From Litoditis marina (Eukaryota > Nematoda > Chromadorea > Rhabditida > Rhabditidae), in the NCBI GenBank assembly GCA_964036275.1, contig OZ038440.1, positions 8,531,690 through 8,595,689 of the forward strand: a stretch of 64,000 nucleotides of DNA, read 5' to 3'. Each line of letters opens with the position of its first letter. Positions within the stretch are counted from its first letter, which is position 1. The notes below the pieces were generated by a model, which was not told the DNA's origin, did no database searches, and saw only the letters and a list, made by a program, of their open reading frames with translations. A program made the position numbers and the translations under genes. Of the stretch, positions 43,301 through 56,400 are shown piece by piece.

Positions 43301-46300
43301 ATTGAGTTTCTCCGTTGATTGACCCTTTCTAAGATATTACCATCGTTTAAAAATATATGTGACGTCAACTTTGCACTTTTCAAAAATGACGTCATCTGGT
43401 CTCCAGAATCTCAGAATACGTCACTTTTAGATTGAGTTTCTCCGTTGATTGACCCTTTCTAAGATATTACCATCATTTAAAAATATATGTGACGTCAACT
43501 TTGCACTTTTCAAAAATGACGTCATCCGGTCTCCAGAATCCCAGAATACATCACTCTCAGATTGAGTTTCACCGTTAATTGACCCTTTCTAAGATATTAC
43601 TATCGTTTGAAAATATATGTGACGTCAACTTTGCACTTTTCAAAATCGACGTCATCTGGTCTCCAGAATCCCAGAATAAATCACTCTCAGATTGAGTTTC
43701 ACCGTTAATTGACCCTTTCTAAGATATTACCATCGTTTAAAAATATATGTGACGTCAACTTTGCACTTTTCAAAAATGACGTCATCTGGTCTCCAGAATC
43801 TCAGAATACGTCACTTTTAGATTGAGTTTCTCCGTTGATTGACCCTTTCTAAGATATTATCATCATTTGAAAATATATGTGACGTCAACTTTGCACTTTT
43901 CAAAAATGACGTCATCCGGTCTCCAGAATCCTGAAGGACGTCAGGAATAGAATACTTCATACTCAAATAAAAGTCACGATGGCATCATATTTCAATTTTC
44001 GAGCAAATCGGTAATTGTTACTCTAAGTTACAATACAGTTTGAGTTGTCGACCGGACAGAGAGAGTGAGAGAGCGTGCTAAATGGAGAGACGCAGACACG
44101 TTCCGAAAAATGTCTATAACTTTGAGTAAAACAATTTTTTCTTGAATTTTTTTTGCTCCGCGAGTGTTTGAGTAGGTATCACATGTCTTCCACAATTTTC
44201 AACGAATTCCGTTGAGTAGAAACTCTTGAACTGGGTTTACTTTTCTTGTCACCACCCACCCACCCACCCACCCACACACGACGGAAGTTGGCGCTCTTGA
44301 TGAAGCGCATGAGGTCATAACTTGGCTCAAACTTGACCGATTTCGCTCAAATTTGAAACACGGTTAGGGAATTAGCTATAGAAAACAAGTACATCAATAA
44401 AAACTTTGTTTTGCGAATTTCAGCCTTTTTGAGGAGAAACTAAAAAAACGGAAGCGCGCATTAGCCGGACCAAAGACAAATCTCGCACAGCGCTTCGCGC
44501 TGCGCGCGATTCGTATTAATACGATTTGGATGCGAACAAATTTCAACATTTTTCCAACACCGCCATTTGCTCGCATAAAGGCATAAATTCCAATTTTAGA
44601 TTGTGAAAAGAACGGGAAAATGTTGAAGATGATGTTTCAAGGCCTTCAGATGATGTAGCCGAGGTTAGTGAGTGCGTGTGAGTCACATAGAAAGGAAAAG
44701 GGAAAGTGAAATTTACACATTGAGCTGCGCCGCCTGTTGGCGTTGTGCTTGCCAGTTGAACAGGTTCTCCTTGCTAAAAGTAAATGAACTCAACCCGAAT
44801 TTGTTAAGTTCACATCAGAGAAGTAGTCACGTGAAACGTGGAAACAAACGGAAACCTAATGCGCTTCACACTTTTCTGCAGCTGAGACCTTTTTCAAAGT
44901 AAAAGTTATCAGAACCAAATAACTCAGGCCAACTGAAATCATTCAACTAAATTGGAAAGCACGGCTGTTCTAACTTGTTTATGTGTCGAGAGTTTCATTT
45001 CTATGTTATACGTGAGTTTGATTTAGCTACTAGAAAGAAACAAAGTAAAAAGAGAAAGCGTGCCCCGAAACTATGTGAGGTGACTATGTCGCATTATTGT
45101 GATAGATGTCGGAAAAGTGAGGAGAAACACTGTCAACATGCTCAAAATTAGTGGATGACTTTGACGTCTTCCAAAAAATGAATGAATCGTGATTGTCTTG
45201 CAAAGTTTCGGTAAGTTCTCACATTATCAAATCCGGTAGGCATTATTAAAGAAAATTGGATCTACAGGAACTACAAAACGTGACTATAACTGGTCAACTA
45301 ACAGGACCAATTTAACTAATGGTCAAAAAATAGTTTGGACCGGTAATGTTTGGTTATTGTTCTTTTTAAGTATTACCTCTGACTGCTGTCTTTTCCGGTG
45401 ATGAATTTGTACGTAGTGGCCAGACAGAAAATGAAGGCAAACACCCAGCATACGGTACCGAGCAAGTGAACGTAGAACGCGTATCCAATTTGTTGCTGAA
45501 ATTTTACCAGAGTTGAACAATCATATTGTTTTTAAGAAGCATATGATGCACGAACTTGCGAGATTTATTTCTATATTAATCAATCCTATCCCCGTATGCC
45601 TGGAAAGCACAATCAATTTCTATGTTTTGTATGTTGAACAGGCTCGCTTCTACGTCACTCAAACCGTTCAAAGTATGAACGCAACTCAAATTAGTGTAGT
45701 GATATGTTTGTCAACAGTTCATCTCTCTTCACACTAAAACACTAATAAAGTTTTAAAGTCAAGTTTTGAACGAGTTGGTTGATTGTAGAAATTTTCGTAC
45801 CTCATAGGTTCCGACCATTCCTTGTACGAAGCGGTTGTCCACTCGGTTTGCGGCCAAAAAGAAAATTCCATCAGCAATCAAGGAACAGAGGACTGGAATG
45901 GAGCAACATTAGAACTAGTTGGAGTCGGTACGTAGTAGTTTTCAACACCTCAATAATAATTGCATTGATAACACAAAACTCGTTAGATTACAAAATAACG
46001 ATCACTCAATATCGCATCAACTTCTGACCGCTTCAACGGTTATGCCACAACCTTAGAAGTTCTTGAGTTTTTCATGAACTATTCACGACTTTCTGCTCAT
46101 GAATGTTCTGTCAACTTCGCATGTGAACGCATGTATTACTATCATGCCACCCCACTATTCTCTCGAGTTCAGTAACTTATGCTTGCGTAAGGTTGCAGCT
46201 TAGATCCTTTGGGTTTTATAAAAGGCAGATTAAAGTTTTGCATGATGCTGTAGTCCGAAGTGTTTGTAGTTTGATTCATCTTCTATCGATTTTTGAACCC

Positions 46301-47745
46301 GATTTTTCAGTTGTGTAGGTATATTAAACTTCATGAAACTCACGTGCGATGAACAAGGATCCAGTAAAAACGAAGGCGGTTGGATGAAAACAGGGAGCAC
46401 AAACTCCGGTGCAAATCGACAAAAAGGCCAGCATTTGAGAGAAGATGATGAAAAATAATATAGCCTTGTGCCAACCTGGAATACAAAACTGATTCTTCTG
46501 CATGGAGAATGGTGTAGATTGGTGTAGATTGGTGGTGTAGGTGGCATGGAGAATGGTGTAGAACTATATACTACCGATTTTATTGTAATTTCTTTACTCA
46601 TGCCCTTTTCAGGCTCTGAAGACGGCAAACTCGAAGAACAATCAGTACAAAATAATACATCATATTACCTCGTCTTCGGTCTAACAACAAAACCAACAAT
46701 ATATCGACTGAATGTGATAAACATTATTTGACTTTTTTCCTTGCTCTTTTTTGACGTAAACGAACTTTTCCCACAACCCTAATATAAAAACGGGTTCATG
46801 TGTACTTGTATCTTGATGACATATTAACAAAAACTCACCCTTGAACTTGTGATGTTCACTCTCTCCTGCTGCTCCGTCCTGATCAATGTTGTTCATCACA
46901 TTTTCGATGACCAACTCCGCAGATCTGTCGAACTAGAGAAAACAATAGTGGCAGTTTGGGGTGAATAGTAGTAAAAGAAAAGTTTGTTTACTAAACAAGG
47001 TTTATCTTAAAACACAAACACTTTTCAAGAAATGCAGAATGACAAGAGGATTAAAGTGAACATAGCACGATTTCTTGAACAAACGTATCAACCAATACAA
47101 CGTATCATCGTATAGTACTGTTCATATATGTACTTTTAGTCCAGTGCCTGACATTTTGATAAAAAAAAAACTACCTTGTACATGCAATGCAGTGGCTTTT
47201 CATCGTAGAAATCTCCGACAGCTACCACATGTTTCTCTTCCCGCACGCAGTCCCACCACAAACCGTGCTGGAATAACATGCCGAGTACACGGAAAAGTCA
47301 CGACAAACGTTGAAAACATCCTAAACTGTGCTCCGAGTTTCTCAAAAGCTAAACCCATAAAAGGTTCAGTCTTGAAACATCTGACTCAAATTATAACGAC
47401 ATTTTGTTCTCTATACCGATAAATTTGAGAAAGTTAGGTCGAGTTCATATACTTTTCACGTTGGCGTATTACACGTTTTCAATAGGAAAACACGAGTATT
47501 GATTCGGCGTAATAAGCCAACTAAATCAATACACGTGTAATGCGTTTTTTTCACGGCGTCAAGAACGCACGTGAAATGTTAGAACAAGGCTTCAATCGAC
47601 TTACCTGATGCTCTGCTCGAAACTCTCTGATGTCCACAACCTGCCAGGCTGGGGAAAATACCCCGATAACGGTCAGGACAAGTCCGGCCAAAATGAAGAC
47701 AATCGAGAGAACAAGCAGCCCCTTCTGGGCGATTGTGCTTGTCAT
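40333..47745 (-). CDS. Clc-like (claudin/PMP22-type) four-TM membrane protein
   Basis: Predicted exons are 47745-47605, 47267-47175, 46932-46839, 46475-46344, 45892-45801, 45495-45377 and 40489-40333, all phase-compatible, for 275 residues. TM1 is in exon 1 (GLLVLSIVFILAGLVLTVIG) and is followed by SPAWQVV. Exon 2 has the first extracellular loop with GLWWDC and a second Cys (LHCMYK), the claudin-superfamily signature. Exons 4, 5 and 6 hold further TM segments (AILFFIIFSQMLAFLSICTG, and YAFYVHLLGTVCWVFAFIF). The tail is Pro/Gln/Tyr-rich (APYRASPQAQYRSQQ). Nematode Clc-like proteins are membrane proteins related to junctional claudins; the role here is not known. The join to the last exon across 4.9 kb rests on matching phase (AG plus T), a TTCTTGCAG acceptor and a sensible tail. 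A tiny alternative last exon at 45261-45246 is possible but weaker. Confidence 0.78.
40740..40858. mobile_element. Small inverted-repeat element, MITE-like
   Basis: TTGCTACAGAAGCGGTAGAA at the left is mirrored imperfectly by ATTGCTACCGCCTCTGCAAG at the right. The centre contains AACGTTC twice in opposite orientation. Single copy in the window, inside the predicted last Clc-like intron. Confidence 0.45.
40971..41681. repeat. Large inverted repeat, 290 bp arms, 131 bp spacer
   Basis: The left arm 40971-41260 and right arm 41392-41681 are reverse complements along their full length; I found one mismatch, near the inner end. Outer ends are ATTCATGAAAAAGTGGGGGC and its complement. Each arm holds a tandem duplication of about 75-85 bp marked by AACCGAAAAATA and CAAACATACAAAAGTCGTAA. 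No coding capacity. It may be a foldback element or a recent palindromic duplication. Confidence 0.97.
41785..43935. repeat. 130 bp satellite with 780 bp higher-order repeat and paired TGACGTCA sites
   Basis: About 16 monomers, spaced exactly 130 bp from 42061 to 43881 and more diverged before 42061. Each carries ATGTGACGTCAACTTTGCAC and AAAATGACGTCATCTGGTC, so two full CRE/ATF octamers per monomer in most units. Six successive monomers form a 780 bp block (42191-42970) that is repeated almost exactly at 42971-43750; I count two or three differences. It lies in the predicted last intron of the Clc-like gene. Confidence 0.97.
44254..44279. repeat. (CCCA)n microsatellite
   Basis: A short run of CACC repeats followed by CACACACG. 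Nothing else was recognised between the CRE satellite and Clc-like exon 6 (43936-45376), which I read as intron. Confidence 0.85.
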
Positions 47746-50393
47746 TCGAGAGATCTGAACATGCGAAGTTGCAACAGTATAGAAAAAGTGTCACATGAGA
47801 GTGAGATGTACTGTTAAAAAAAACAACAAAAAAAATTCATCGAACAGTGTAGCAAATGTGTTTGAATGACCGATTTACAAAGATTCGGATGATAATCCGT
47901 TAGCAGAACATCAAAACGCAAACGGGAATGAAAGCCGTAATGTACGCAAGAGCAACAAACAAATCTCCAACATTTAGAGGAACCGAATCGGATGAATAAC
48001 TGAATTCTTCAACGAAAAACGAAGAAGTAGTTCGAGATTATCTTCAGGAGATAGAAACGGAGAAATAGTTAGCATTGTTGGCACTGCGTTGGCGAAAACC
48101 ATTATAGAACCCGGTTTGGTGACTGAAATGGGGCGCTAAGTGGAACACAAAGAAAATTGAGTGAGGTATTAACTGTGGAATTGATAAATTCATAAGAAAG
48201 TCGTGTTAAATATTGAAAGTTAAGTTTTATTCGTTGTGTTAAAATTTTAATGTACCGACTCCATAATAGCAAATGCTCAATGAGTAGTTATTAGAATAAA
48301 ATATTTCCTAACTATTCAAAGTGATCTAACAAGTCTAGAACCTTGAATCTTGAATACATAATATTGTCTTTGCAGAACCACTTGATTCAAAGATCGTGAG
48401 GAATTGAAACCGATAAAACCTGAAAATTCAGTCGCAAATATCTCACACTCTTTGAATGAATCAGAGATGATTCACAGATTGTCGAAAATCAACCGATCCG
48501 GATAAAATCTTTGTCGTCACCAGTGTTGTTCAGCAGGCAGTCTTCCAAGTTAAGTTGTAAATAGTTGGCTGCAGTGAAGTAATAAATCGAAGGTGAGTCA
48601 AACATTTCGTAATGTCAACCTCCGTTTACATCGAAAGTTGTTGACTGACTTTGGTCATAGTGAATGAGAGTCCATTCTAGTACCACAATTTACTTGGCTG
48701 GTAGAATCACGAATCAAGTAAAATATAGAGCACATCAGAAACAAATATCATGCAGTACTCCAATGTATAAGTTTGCGAGTATCATTTATTTTTCACGTGT
48801 GTTAATCACGTTTCATCGCTTTCACCACCATGACATTCAAAGGTAAACAGAATAAACACTAAAGATTAATTGTAAGTAGAAACACTGATTATATAAACAT
48901 AGAACGATTTTGCGTTGTGTACTGCAGTCGCAATCAATACAGATACAGGTTTTTGCTGGGAGGAAAACATCATCAACTTTTATGGAATTGCGATGTCTTG
49001 TTCGAAAAACTGTGAATCATGTAGAGAGAGAGAGTCATTCGTTTTGAAAAACGCTTCAACTACTTATATTCGAAATACCCAGTTTTCGGTACTAACACAC
49101 AAAATTAACAGTTCATCGAGGTTCATTGATGCAGCACCAGTAAAGCATTCTTCAAATAAAAAATTTTGAAACTAACGGCGGTCAGCCATTTTTGGAAAAA
49201 GATAATAAAATATAGAGAGGGACAATATGGAACAAAATTGAAATCGTATAACTAACTCAGTAACTTAGAACGAGACATGATTTACCACTCGAATGATTGA
49301 TATCATAACCGAATCGTACCTAATCGTGATACTATATATCTTGGGTGACCACCACCGCAACAGTAGAGAGCAGTGCGCAATCTGTCATTATCGATAAATC
49401 AACATTTTCATCACATCAGCAGCGAAAAACACGAAAAAGTGTGAAAATGAAGCGATCTAAGGTGTGTTTCGCGATTTCGCGTTGATGATCGGATGTCCTT
49501 GGGGCTACAGCCAGATAATGGTCATTCTTCAGGGTTTGAAAATGGCGAGAGATCGTGCGGATCGGGGAGAATCAGAGGGTCAGACAGTTCTCAGTGACAT
49601 GTGCAGCCTTGAAACCGCGCTCAACTGAACGCTATCTGTAGCGAAAGGAAGGGTTAAAAGACGGGTTTAGAAATGAAATCGATGTTAATCGTATTGACTA
49701 GTTCGAGTTACGTATAAACCGAAGAAAAGGGTAAATGGTCAGTCAATTGCGCACTTTTGTTTCAATGCGAGAATGTAAAGATCTGTATTTGGTATCGTTT
49801 TGTGAAACTTTCCAAAATTCATGTGCTACTGACTCACAACTACTGACTGCTACAGGCTAAATGATCAATCGATGGTAGACATTTTTTAAACATTTTTACA
49901 GCCAACTGTCCTCAAACTTAATGAATGTCGTACCGTATCTACTTGGTTCGGTAGTGGTATACTTCCAAAACTACCTTTAAATTCCAGTTGCAACGATCTG
50001 TGCGAAATGAGTCATCGAAAGAAATGAACTTGGTCATTTTCTGCTGTTTTTCATTATTTTTTTCCCTTTTCTACAAAATGTGGGAAAGATGTCCTAATAT
50101 TTAGCGCAAAGGAGTTAAGTAGACATGAAAGTGAGACCGCCACGGTTATCGATTGGTGGATCAGATAATAAGGTCCCGACACGATTGGATCAGTGCCAGC
50201 TGACCTCGATTTCTGTAATACGCAATGAATAATACGCGAATCGGATAGAGATTCCGTTATATATATGTATGTGACAGCGCCCACTTAACGACCTAGTTGG
50301 CACGATTACCGAGACAAAAACAAAACAATATAGAAAGGTTATTTTATTTGAACAAAATATAATTGTGTCACTAGGACTTTTGGATGGTGGTAT
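47746..50393. other. Intergenic, no gene recognised
   Basis: Upstream of the Clc-like gene. TTCAG at 47755-47759 on the minus strand, 9 bases before its ATG, may be a trans-splice acceptor. A lone ATG-AAG-CGA-TCT-AAG followed by a GT at 49447 could be a first coding exon on the plus strand, but no partner exon was found. Confidence 0.5.
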
Positions 50394-50547
50394 GATTAAG
50401 TTAATGTGCTCGGTGAGAGATGTACTCAAAACCGTTTCGACCCTGATTCAAGACGGTCTGACTCGACTCTGAGAAAATCCAAAACCGTCTTGAATCAGGG
50501 TCGAAACGGTTTTGAGTACATCTCTCACTGAGCACATTAACTTAATC
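50394..50547. repeat. Long hairpin, 64 bp stems, 26 base loop
   Basis: The left stem 50394-50457 (starts GATTAAGTTAATGTGCTCGG) and right stem 50484-50547 pair with one mismatch (G versus A in CTCGGTGAG). A transcript would form an almost perfect 64 bp duplex. It may be a MITE or an RNAi-type hairpin locus. Confidence 0.96.
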
Positions 50548-50593
50548 AATATAGAAAGGTATTATACAACATTTTTGAAGTTCGTGAATTCAG

Positions 50594-50763
50594 AGTACGT
50601 ATGCTAGAAGATCCCGGCCCCTTCATCCCATCCTGCGTCTCTCGCTCTGCCTCACTATTTCTCGTCTCTGACTCCCGGCGGGATGTAAGAGGCAGAGAAA
50701 TAGCGTACATTTGAGGAGACGCAGGATGGGATCAAGGTGCCGGGATCTTCTAGCATACGTACT
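50594..50763. mobile_element. 170 bp palindromic MITE (family A), complete, with CAG target duplication
   Basis: Termini are AGTACGTATGCTAGAAG and CTTCTAGCATACGTACT. It is flanked by CAG on both sides (50591-50593 and 50764-50766), which reads as a 3 bp target-site duplication. The interior is a near-palindrome. Confidence 0.92.
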
Positions 50764-50903
50764 CAGAAGTTGTCTGGGAACATTAGAACGTCTGTTTGAA
50801 ATTGGCGTTCAGCATACAATATGTATTCTTTCATTCTTGAACGGAGTGTATGTCAGAATTCTGTGAGAATCGCATTTACTCATCAAATTCACATACTACA
50901 TTT

Positions 50904-51073
50904 TAGGGTTGTAATATAGCGATTAAAACCATCTCGTGAGAAGTTATGCTCATGAGATCATCTCATGGATTTTGGATTTCTATGGATCCTGTGTTCACTT
51001 TTTATAATCAAAAGACCGGCAATTCAATCAGCTTTCTCGGTTTTTGGACCTATTCTGCGATGTTACAACCCTA
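50904..51073. mobile_element. MITE-like element with 16 bp inverted ends
   Basis: TAGGGTTGTAATATAGCG is mirrored by GCGATGTTACAACCCTA. The interior includes CTCGTGAGAAG and CTCATGAGATCATCTCATG, similar in style to family B. Length is 170 bp. Confidence 0.65.
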
Positions 51074-51245
51074 TAAAGCGATCATGTGCATAATGGGAGC
51101 AGATTATGGAATATGCAAACCCGTGTTACGGCTGTCAATAATTGCTCACGGCGGCTATTTCACAATTGAGATGAAGTGACCACAATACACGTTACCATGG
51201 AGAATGAACAACATGGCAGCATTGGGACGGAAACTATGGGGGAAC

Positions 51246-51475
51246 GAGAGAGTGTGCTGGAGGAGGAGGGCGCAGAGAAGGTGATACTGGAGGAAGTAGT
51301 TGGGTGGAATTGAGAGAGAGAAATAAATATTGGTAGATAAGTTATAACACTTTGTATCTATAACATATAGAAACAAGAAAAAGGAAAAATTATACTCTGC
51401 TTATAGGAGACGAGAGAGTGTGCTGGAGGAGGAGGGCGCAGAACAGGTGGTACTGGAGGAAGTAGTTGGGTTCGG
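51246..51475. repeat. Direct repeat of about 60 bp, two copies
   Basis: GAGAGTGTGCTGGAGGAGGA then GGGCGCAGA and TACTGGAGGAAGTAGTTGGG occur at 51246-51303 and 51412-51469. The rest of 51074-52990 holds no recognised gene; a poly-G run lies at 52819. Confidence 0.85.
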
Positions 51476-52990
51476 ATAGTGGGCTATTTGGATGGATTCG
51501 CTTGAGAAAGAATAGGTGGCAGAAAGAACAAAACAACTTGGGAATTTATTTTACCTGTAGAAAAACCCTAACAAAACATACAAGTTTCACTTAAATGAGC
51601 TTTGTTCAAGGAAATCTGATAGAAATCAATTCATTTTCTGCATATATTTGGCATAAACATTAAAAAGCAGAGTTTGGTCTGGTACTATCTTTCGTTCACG
51701 GCGTTCTAACGAATATTGGTTTATCCCTAGAACTATTTTCAAGATAACAGAAATATTGGAGGGCAGGACTGTGACTCGCAATAATATGTAGTTGTTCTAT
51801 CGAAACACGTGTAATGCGTGGCAATTAGCACTGTGAAAGGAGTTTGCGTTCGCCTTGAATAGGATAATTGAACTCGACCTCAATTCCAGTTTATGCATAG
51901 ACGAATATTGGACAGGTTGCAGGAAGATCCATAGACATAAGATAATGTCAAAATAAGTTTCGATTCGTCGTTTGATCCGTTTTGAGTAAGAATCAAGGCA
52001 TTCAATGTGATACAATGTTTTTGTATGAACAAAGCCAAACCAAGTTCGAGATTTTATTCTCCAGAGGAGAATGAGGATCATTACAAAGCAAAATGTCTTA
52101 TTTCGGTGGCAGTGATGAAAATACGGTGACTTTACTAGCAGTTCTCGAAGTAGTTCATTAGGCTAGTGAGCGAGGTGTGAGGCCTTGTTGCTGTTGAAAT
52201 CTCCATAATCTAGGCAAGCTCAGATTATAGAAACATCGGATTAGAAAGTGGTAACGTGTGATCAATATATCATAGCAGTTTACTATTAGTTGGAGAAATC
52301 AATAATGACGGCACTGAACTTGTTCACTTAGAGAATGAATGAATGCGTAACGGCCACTCAAGTGCCACCCTTCTGTACTAGTACTGTCACGGCTGTCAAC
52401 ACTAGACAGTCGATTGGCGAGGTATGAGAACGGTGGCGTTTTGAACCATTGAAGTCGAATGGCCTTTTCAGAATAATGTTTGTCATTTGTAGAACTATTT
52501 CAAATTATGAATCACACTGAAAACGAGTACTAAACTGAGTACACAAATACCTGCATTTTTCCAATTTCAGTTAAGAGTTTCACCTTCATGTTCATAAGAA
52601 TTTGTTGAGCAGATCTGTGCTCAATTTGAAGCTAGGTTTCCAATGTCAGAAACTACAGTGAAATAAATATCATTTTTTATGTAAATCGAAATCTTAGGTA
52701 AAGCGTTCAATTTTGATCGAAAAAGTACTACTATGAAACGATACGTGTTGATGGTATTGGCGTTGAGACCTTGAAATGCGCCGGTGCATATTTGGAGTGA
52801 CACAATTTCCACCCAACGGGGGGGGGGGCGATCCGGTTGAGAGAGCACGCGAAATGGAGAGCGCCAGAGACACAATGAGAACGTTGGAAATTTCATGGAA
52901 GTTTCCCTAAAAGTGGTACCGACTTAGACTCCTCTTGTCGAGTATAGATTTTCTACAAACAGCAGAACACATTAAAGTTGTGCGTTGCTT

Positions 52991-53208
52991 TTATATATAA
53001 CTGCTCATAAACATCAAGATAGCTTTTGTTCTACAAAGTCCTGTAAATCTCACTTTAAAACAACAAAAAAATATATCATATTTTGTTGTGGCGAAAATTG
53101 AGTCCTGCCGCGAAAACCCTGATGATCCATGAGGCTGGTACGAGTACTGTAGGTCTCGGCCCACTAAATTCGAGGAGGCGCGAAATTTCGCCTAAATTTC
53201 AATTGTTC
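52991..53208 (+). repeat. Left inverted terminal repeat of the DIRS element
   Basis: 218 bp from TTATATATAACTGCTCATAA to CGCCTAAATTTCAATTGTTC. It is the reverse complement of 58308-58525 with only a few differences, such as GCTCAT here against GCGAAT on the other side. It should contain the element promoter. Confidence 0.95.
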
Positions 53209-53404
53209 TCGTGAGCTCGTAATGAGCTCCCTGTTTTTTCACTTTCCTGCTCGATATCAGCCTTAGACTTATCGAGACAGGATTTATCGTTATCTCTTTC
53301 GGAGATGATAGATTTTTTTATAAAATGTTGATTGTTCTTGAAGTATGAGTTATCAACCAGCTGAATTCAACGCATACAGAACACAATTTTCTCTATTTTC
53401 AGAG

Positions 53405-56400
53405 ATGTCCCGACAAGACGCTCTTGTGGAGGACTACTCCTCGGACTCATCCTTGGACTCTTCAATCGAGGACGAGGGAATCATATCGGAGGATGAAGAG
53501 ATCGAGTTCCAGGATCCGGAAGGACCAGAACTTGCGCCGGAGGAAGTCGTTGTCGTTCGTCCCAACATCAAGGATCTGCCCCCCATCCCAAGACGTGTTC
53601 CTTTCGCCAACGCTCTAGACGAGGTACCTGCTCCGCCACAGGTTAGTTTTCTTGTTTCACCGACCGGTAATTAGACAACGGGCCTGCAGTCACTAAGTGC
53701 TTCAGTTTCTATATAACCCTAGTTTATATTATTCTCGGTTCTTTGAAGATTTCTAATTTTAGAAATTTACCGGTAGTTAAACTTGTCACATTCCGATCAA
53801 TTTTCAAAGTTCATATTCTTCTTTTCAATTTCTTATTTTCCTCTTGTCAGTAACATATGAAATTCAGGCCCAGGAGATACAGAAGCGTGCTCGAGTTTCG
53901 GTTAGCCCGGAGATGAAGGAACGTTTCGAGAAGGCTGCTCGTGGGAAGTTTCTGAGCCATTCAGATCGGTCGGCGTTGCTGAAGGATCTGCCAGCGGTCG
54001 CTTCTCCTCTGGGTCTCGCTTCCAAAGTGGACGAGTGAGTTATCCTATTGTATCATTTTCACTAGCGTATTAGGATTGGCATGGAGGTCATCACACGGTT
54101 GTCGCCTCTACACCCACACATTACCTTCCGCCACTTGGGTGGTTAGGGTATTTATCTTAGGTCATTACACAGCCGGTTACGGTAATATTACTATTCCAGA
54201 GCTTTTCGCACGGTGTTGAAGGACAGTAAGGAGAAGGCGAAAGTGACAGTGTATGGAACCGAACTTTGGGAATTACACGAAATTTTCACAAACACCATCA
54301 ACATCGTGGAAGTAAGTGGTGCGACCACTGGGTCAGACTAGCATTGGTTCAGTATTCTCTCTCCTGTCCATTACATATAAGTATATATTGACAATTTTTC
54401 ATCTGCTTCATTATTTCAGATGGTCAAGAAGATCGGCAGTGACGGCAACGGTGCACCCTTGCCTGCAAGCGTGTCCGGGTATCTCGATGTGGTCTCTTCG
54501 CTGCAGGCGGCCGGCAACCGGGAGGCTGTGGTCATGCTTCGTGAAGCCACGCTGAGGTAGGAAGTTTATCGTAACCACGTTAATTATTGGATACTACTCG
54601 GACGTAGCAGTAATTTAGTTAATTACCGCCAGTGTCAGTTGCTTAAAGTAGAGTATGTGCTCCTCTGATGCATACTCATGTCCAATACCAGGTAGTTAGC
54701 GTAAGTAGTACTTCCGTCCTCGAGATGCGGGTTTCATGTCGGTCAAGATGCTAATTTCGCTCAATTTCAGACAAGCGGGCCTCAATCCAAGCGCAGCAAT
54801 GCCGTCATATAGGCGCTTGCCATTGGAGGGGTCGACCACGGTCGATCTGCAGACGGGTGAGGAACACCCGGAACTCTTCGGTCCTATGCTCAGAGAGGAG
54901 CTCTCGGCGTCGGATCAATCGTTCCGGAAAGCCATTTCACGTCTACGGGCTCAAAACCAGAATACCCGGAAGCGTCACCATTCTTCCACGAGACCGGCTC
55001 AAGTGGAGGACAGTACTCCGTCTAAGAAGAGGTTAGTAGTTAAGGTTGTTGAACCCTCTCTCTCCTTTCCTCATAGCATCTCTTCTTCCCCGAAAGGGTC
55101 TTTGCGAATTGCCGGTAGACTTTCCGACTTCCGGTCAGCTTGGGAAGAAATTACTTCTGATCCAGATATCTTAGATTGCGTAGAGGGTTATCAACTACCA
55201 TTCAAGACCACATTGCCTTCCCTTACGTTGTCTGAGTCGATACCCAAGGTTATCCCACCTCCTTTAGAAAGAGAGTTGGATAAACTTCAGGCATCAGGGG
55301 TTATTCTAAAGTTGCCCAAGGACCAACCGGTGTTTCTTTCCACTCTTTTCGGAATTCCTAAGAAAGATGGGTCTGTCCGACCCATCATCAACTTGAAACC
55401 TCTCAATAGATACTTAGACATTCCTCACTTCAAGTTAGAGAGTCTCTCTCTTATTCCAGACTTAGTCTCGGTCGGAGACTATTTTTGCAAGCTAGATATG
55501 AGTCACGCCTTTTTTGCAGTAAACATTGCATCACAACATCGACCCTATCTTAGTTTTCGTTGGAATAATGACAATTATGCTTTTACCTGCATGCCTTTTG
55601 GATTAGCAACGGCACCTTTTTGTTACACAAAACTGATGCGAGTATTGGCAGGCCATCTTAGGCAACAGGGAGTCAGACTCCTACATTACCTTGATGATTG
55701 GGGTATCTTTGCTAGTTCGGAACTCGAGCTGAATAATCACGTTAGATTAGCTATTGATCTTTTTGAGAGAGTAGGGCTGACGGTTAACAGAGAGAAATCC
55801 TGTCTAATCCCCTCTCAAGAATTAGAATTCTTGGGTATTCTAGTAAACACGAAGTTTTGCCAATTTTCGGTTCCCTTGTCAAAGCGGAATAAAATTACTA
55901 AGTCAGCCACTGCTCTTCTCTCGGCATCCAAGCCATTCCCAGCTCGCATGATAGCAGAATTTAATGGTTATGCAAACTTTGTCTCTATTGCTGCTCCCTA
56001 TTCTACCTTCAGGCTGAGAAACCTTCAGATGCTCTTAGCCTCAGTTCTTGACCCTAGTGATCCTAAGAACTTCGATATGCTGGTTTCCCTTACGGACGCA
56101 GCTAGGGCAGAATTAGTCTGGTGGAGAGATGAGTTCCATCGTCATCCGCCTTGCCCCTTCAAACGGTTCTCCCCAAATATCACTCTCACTACAGATGCTT
56201 CAAATATGGGCTGGGGAGCCGTATGTTGTGGCAAGAAAACCGGAGGTAGATGGAATACAATCGAATCATCAGATCACATTAACATGTTAGAATTAAGGGC
56301 GGTTTTGTTCGGTCTTAAATCCTTGTGTTCTAATTCACGCAACTTGGACATTCTAGTTGAGTCAGATAATACCACAACGGTTGCATATCTTCGTAACCGC

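Noticed and set aside
41785..43935. CRISPR-like array
   Set aside because: Monomers are contiguous 130 bp satellite units without unique spacers, in a eukaryotic intron.
45246..45261. 16-base last exon for the Clc-like gene
   Set aside because: It is phase-compatible but very short with a weak acceptor; the exon at 40333-40489 gives a more credible tail. Kept as a possible alternative.
49447..49461. First exon of a plus-strand gene (ATG plus four codons before a GT)
   Set aside because: No downstream exon could be joined to it.
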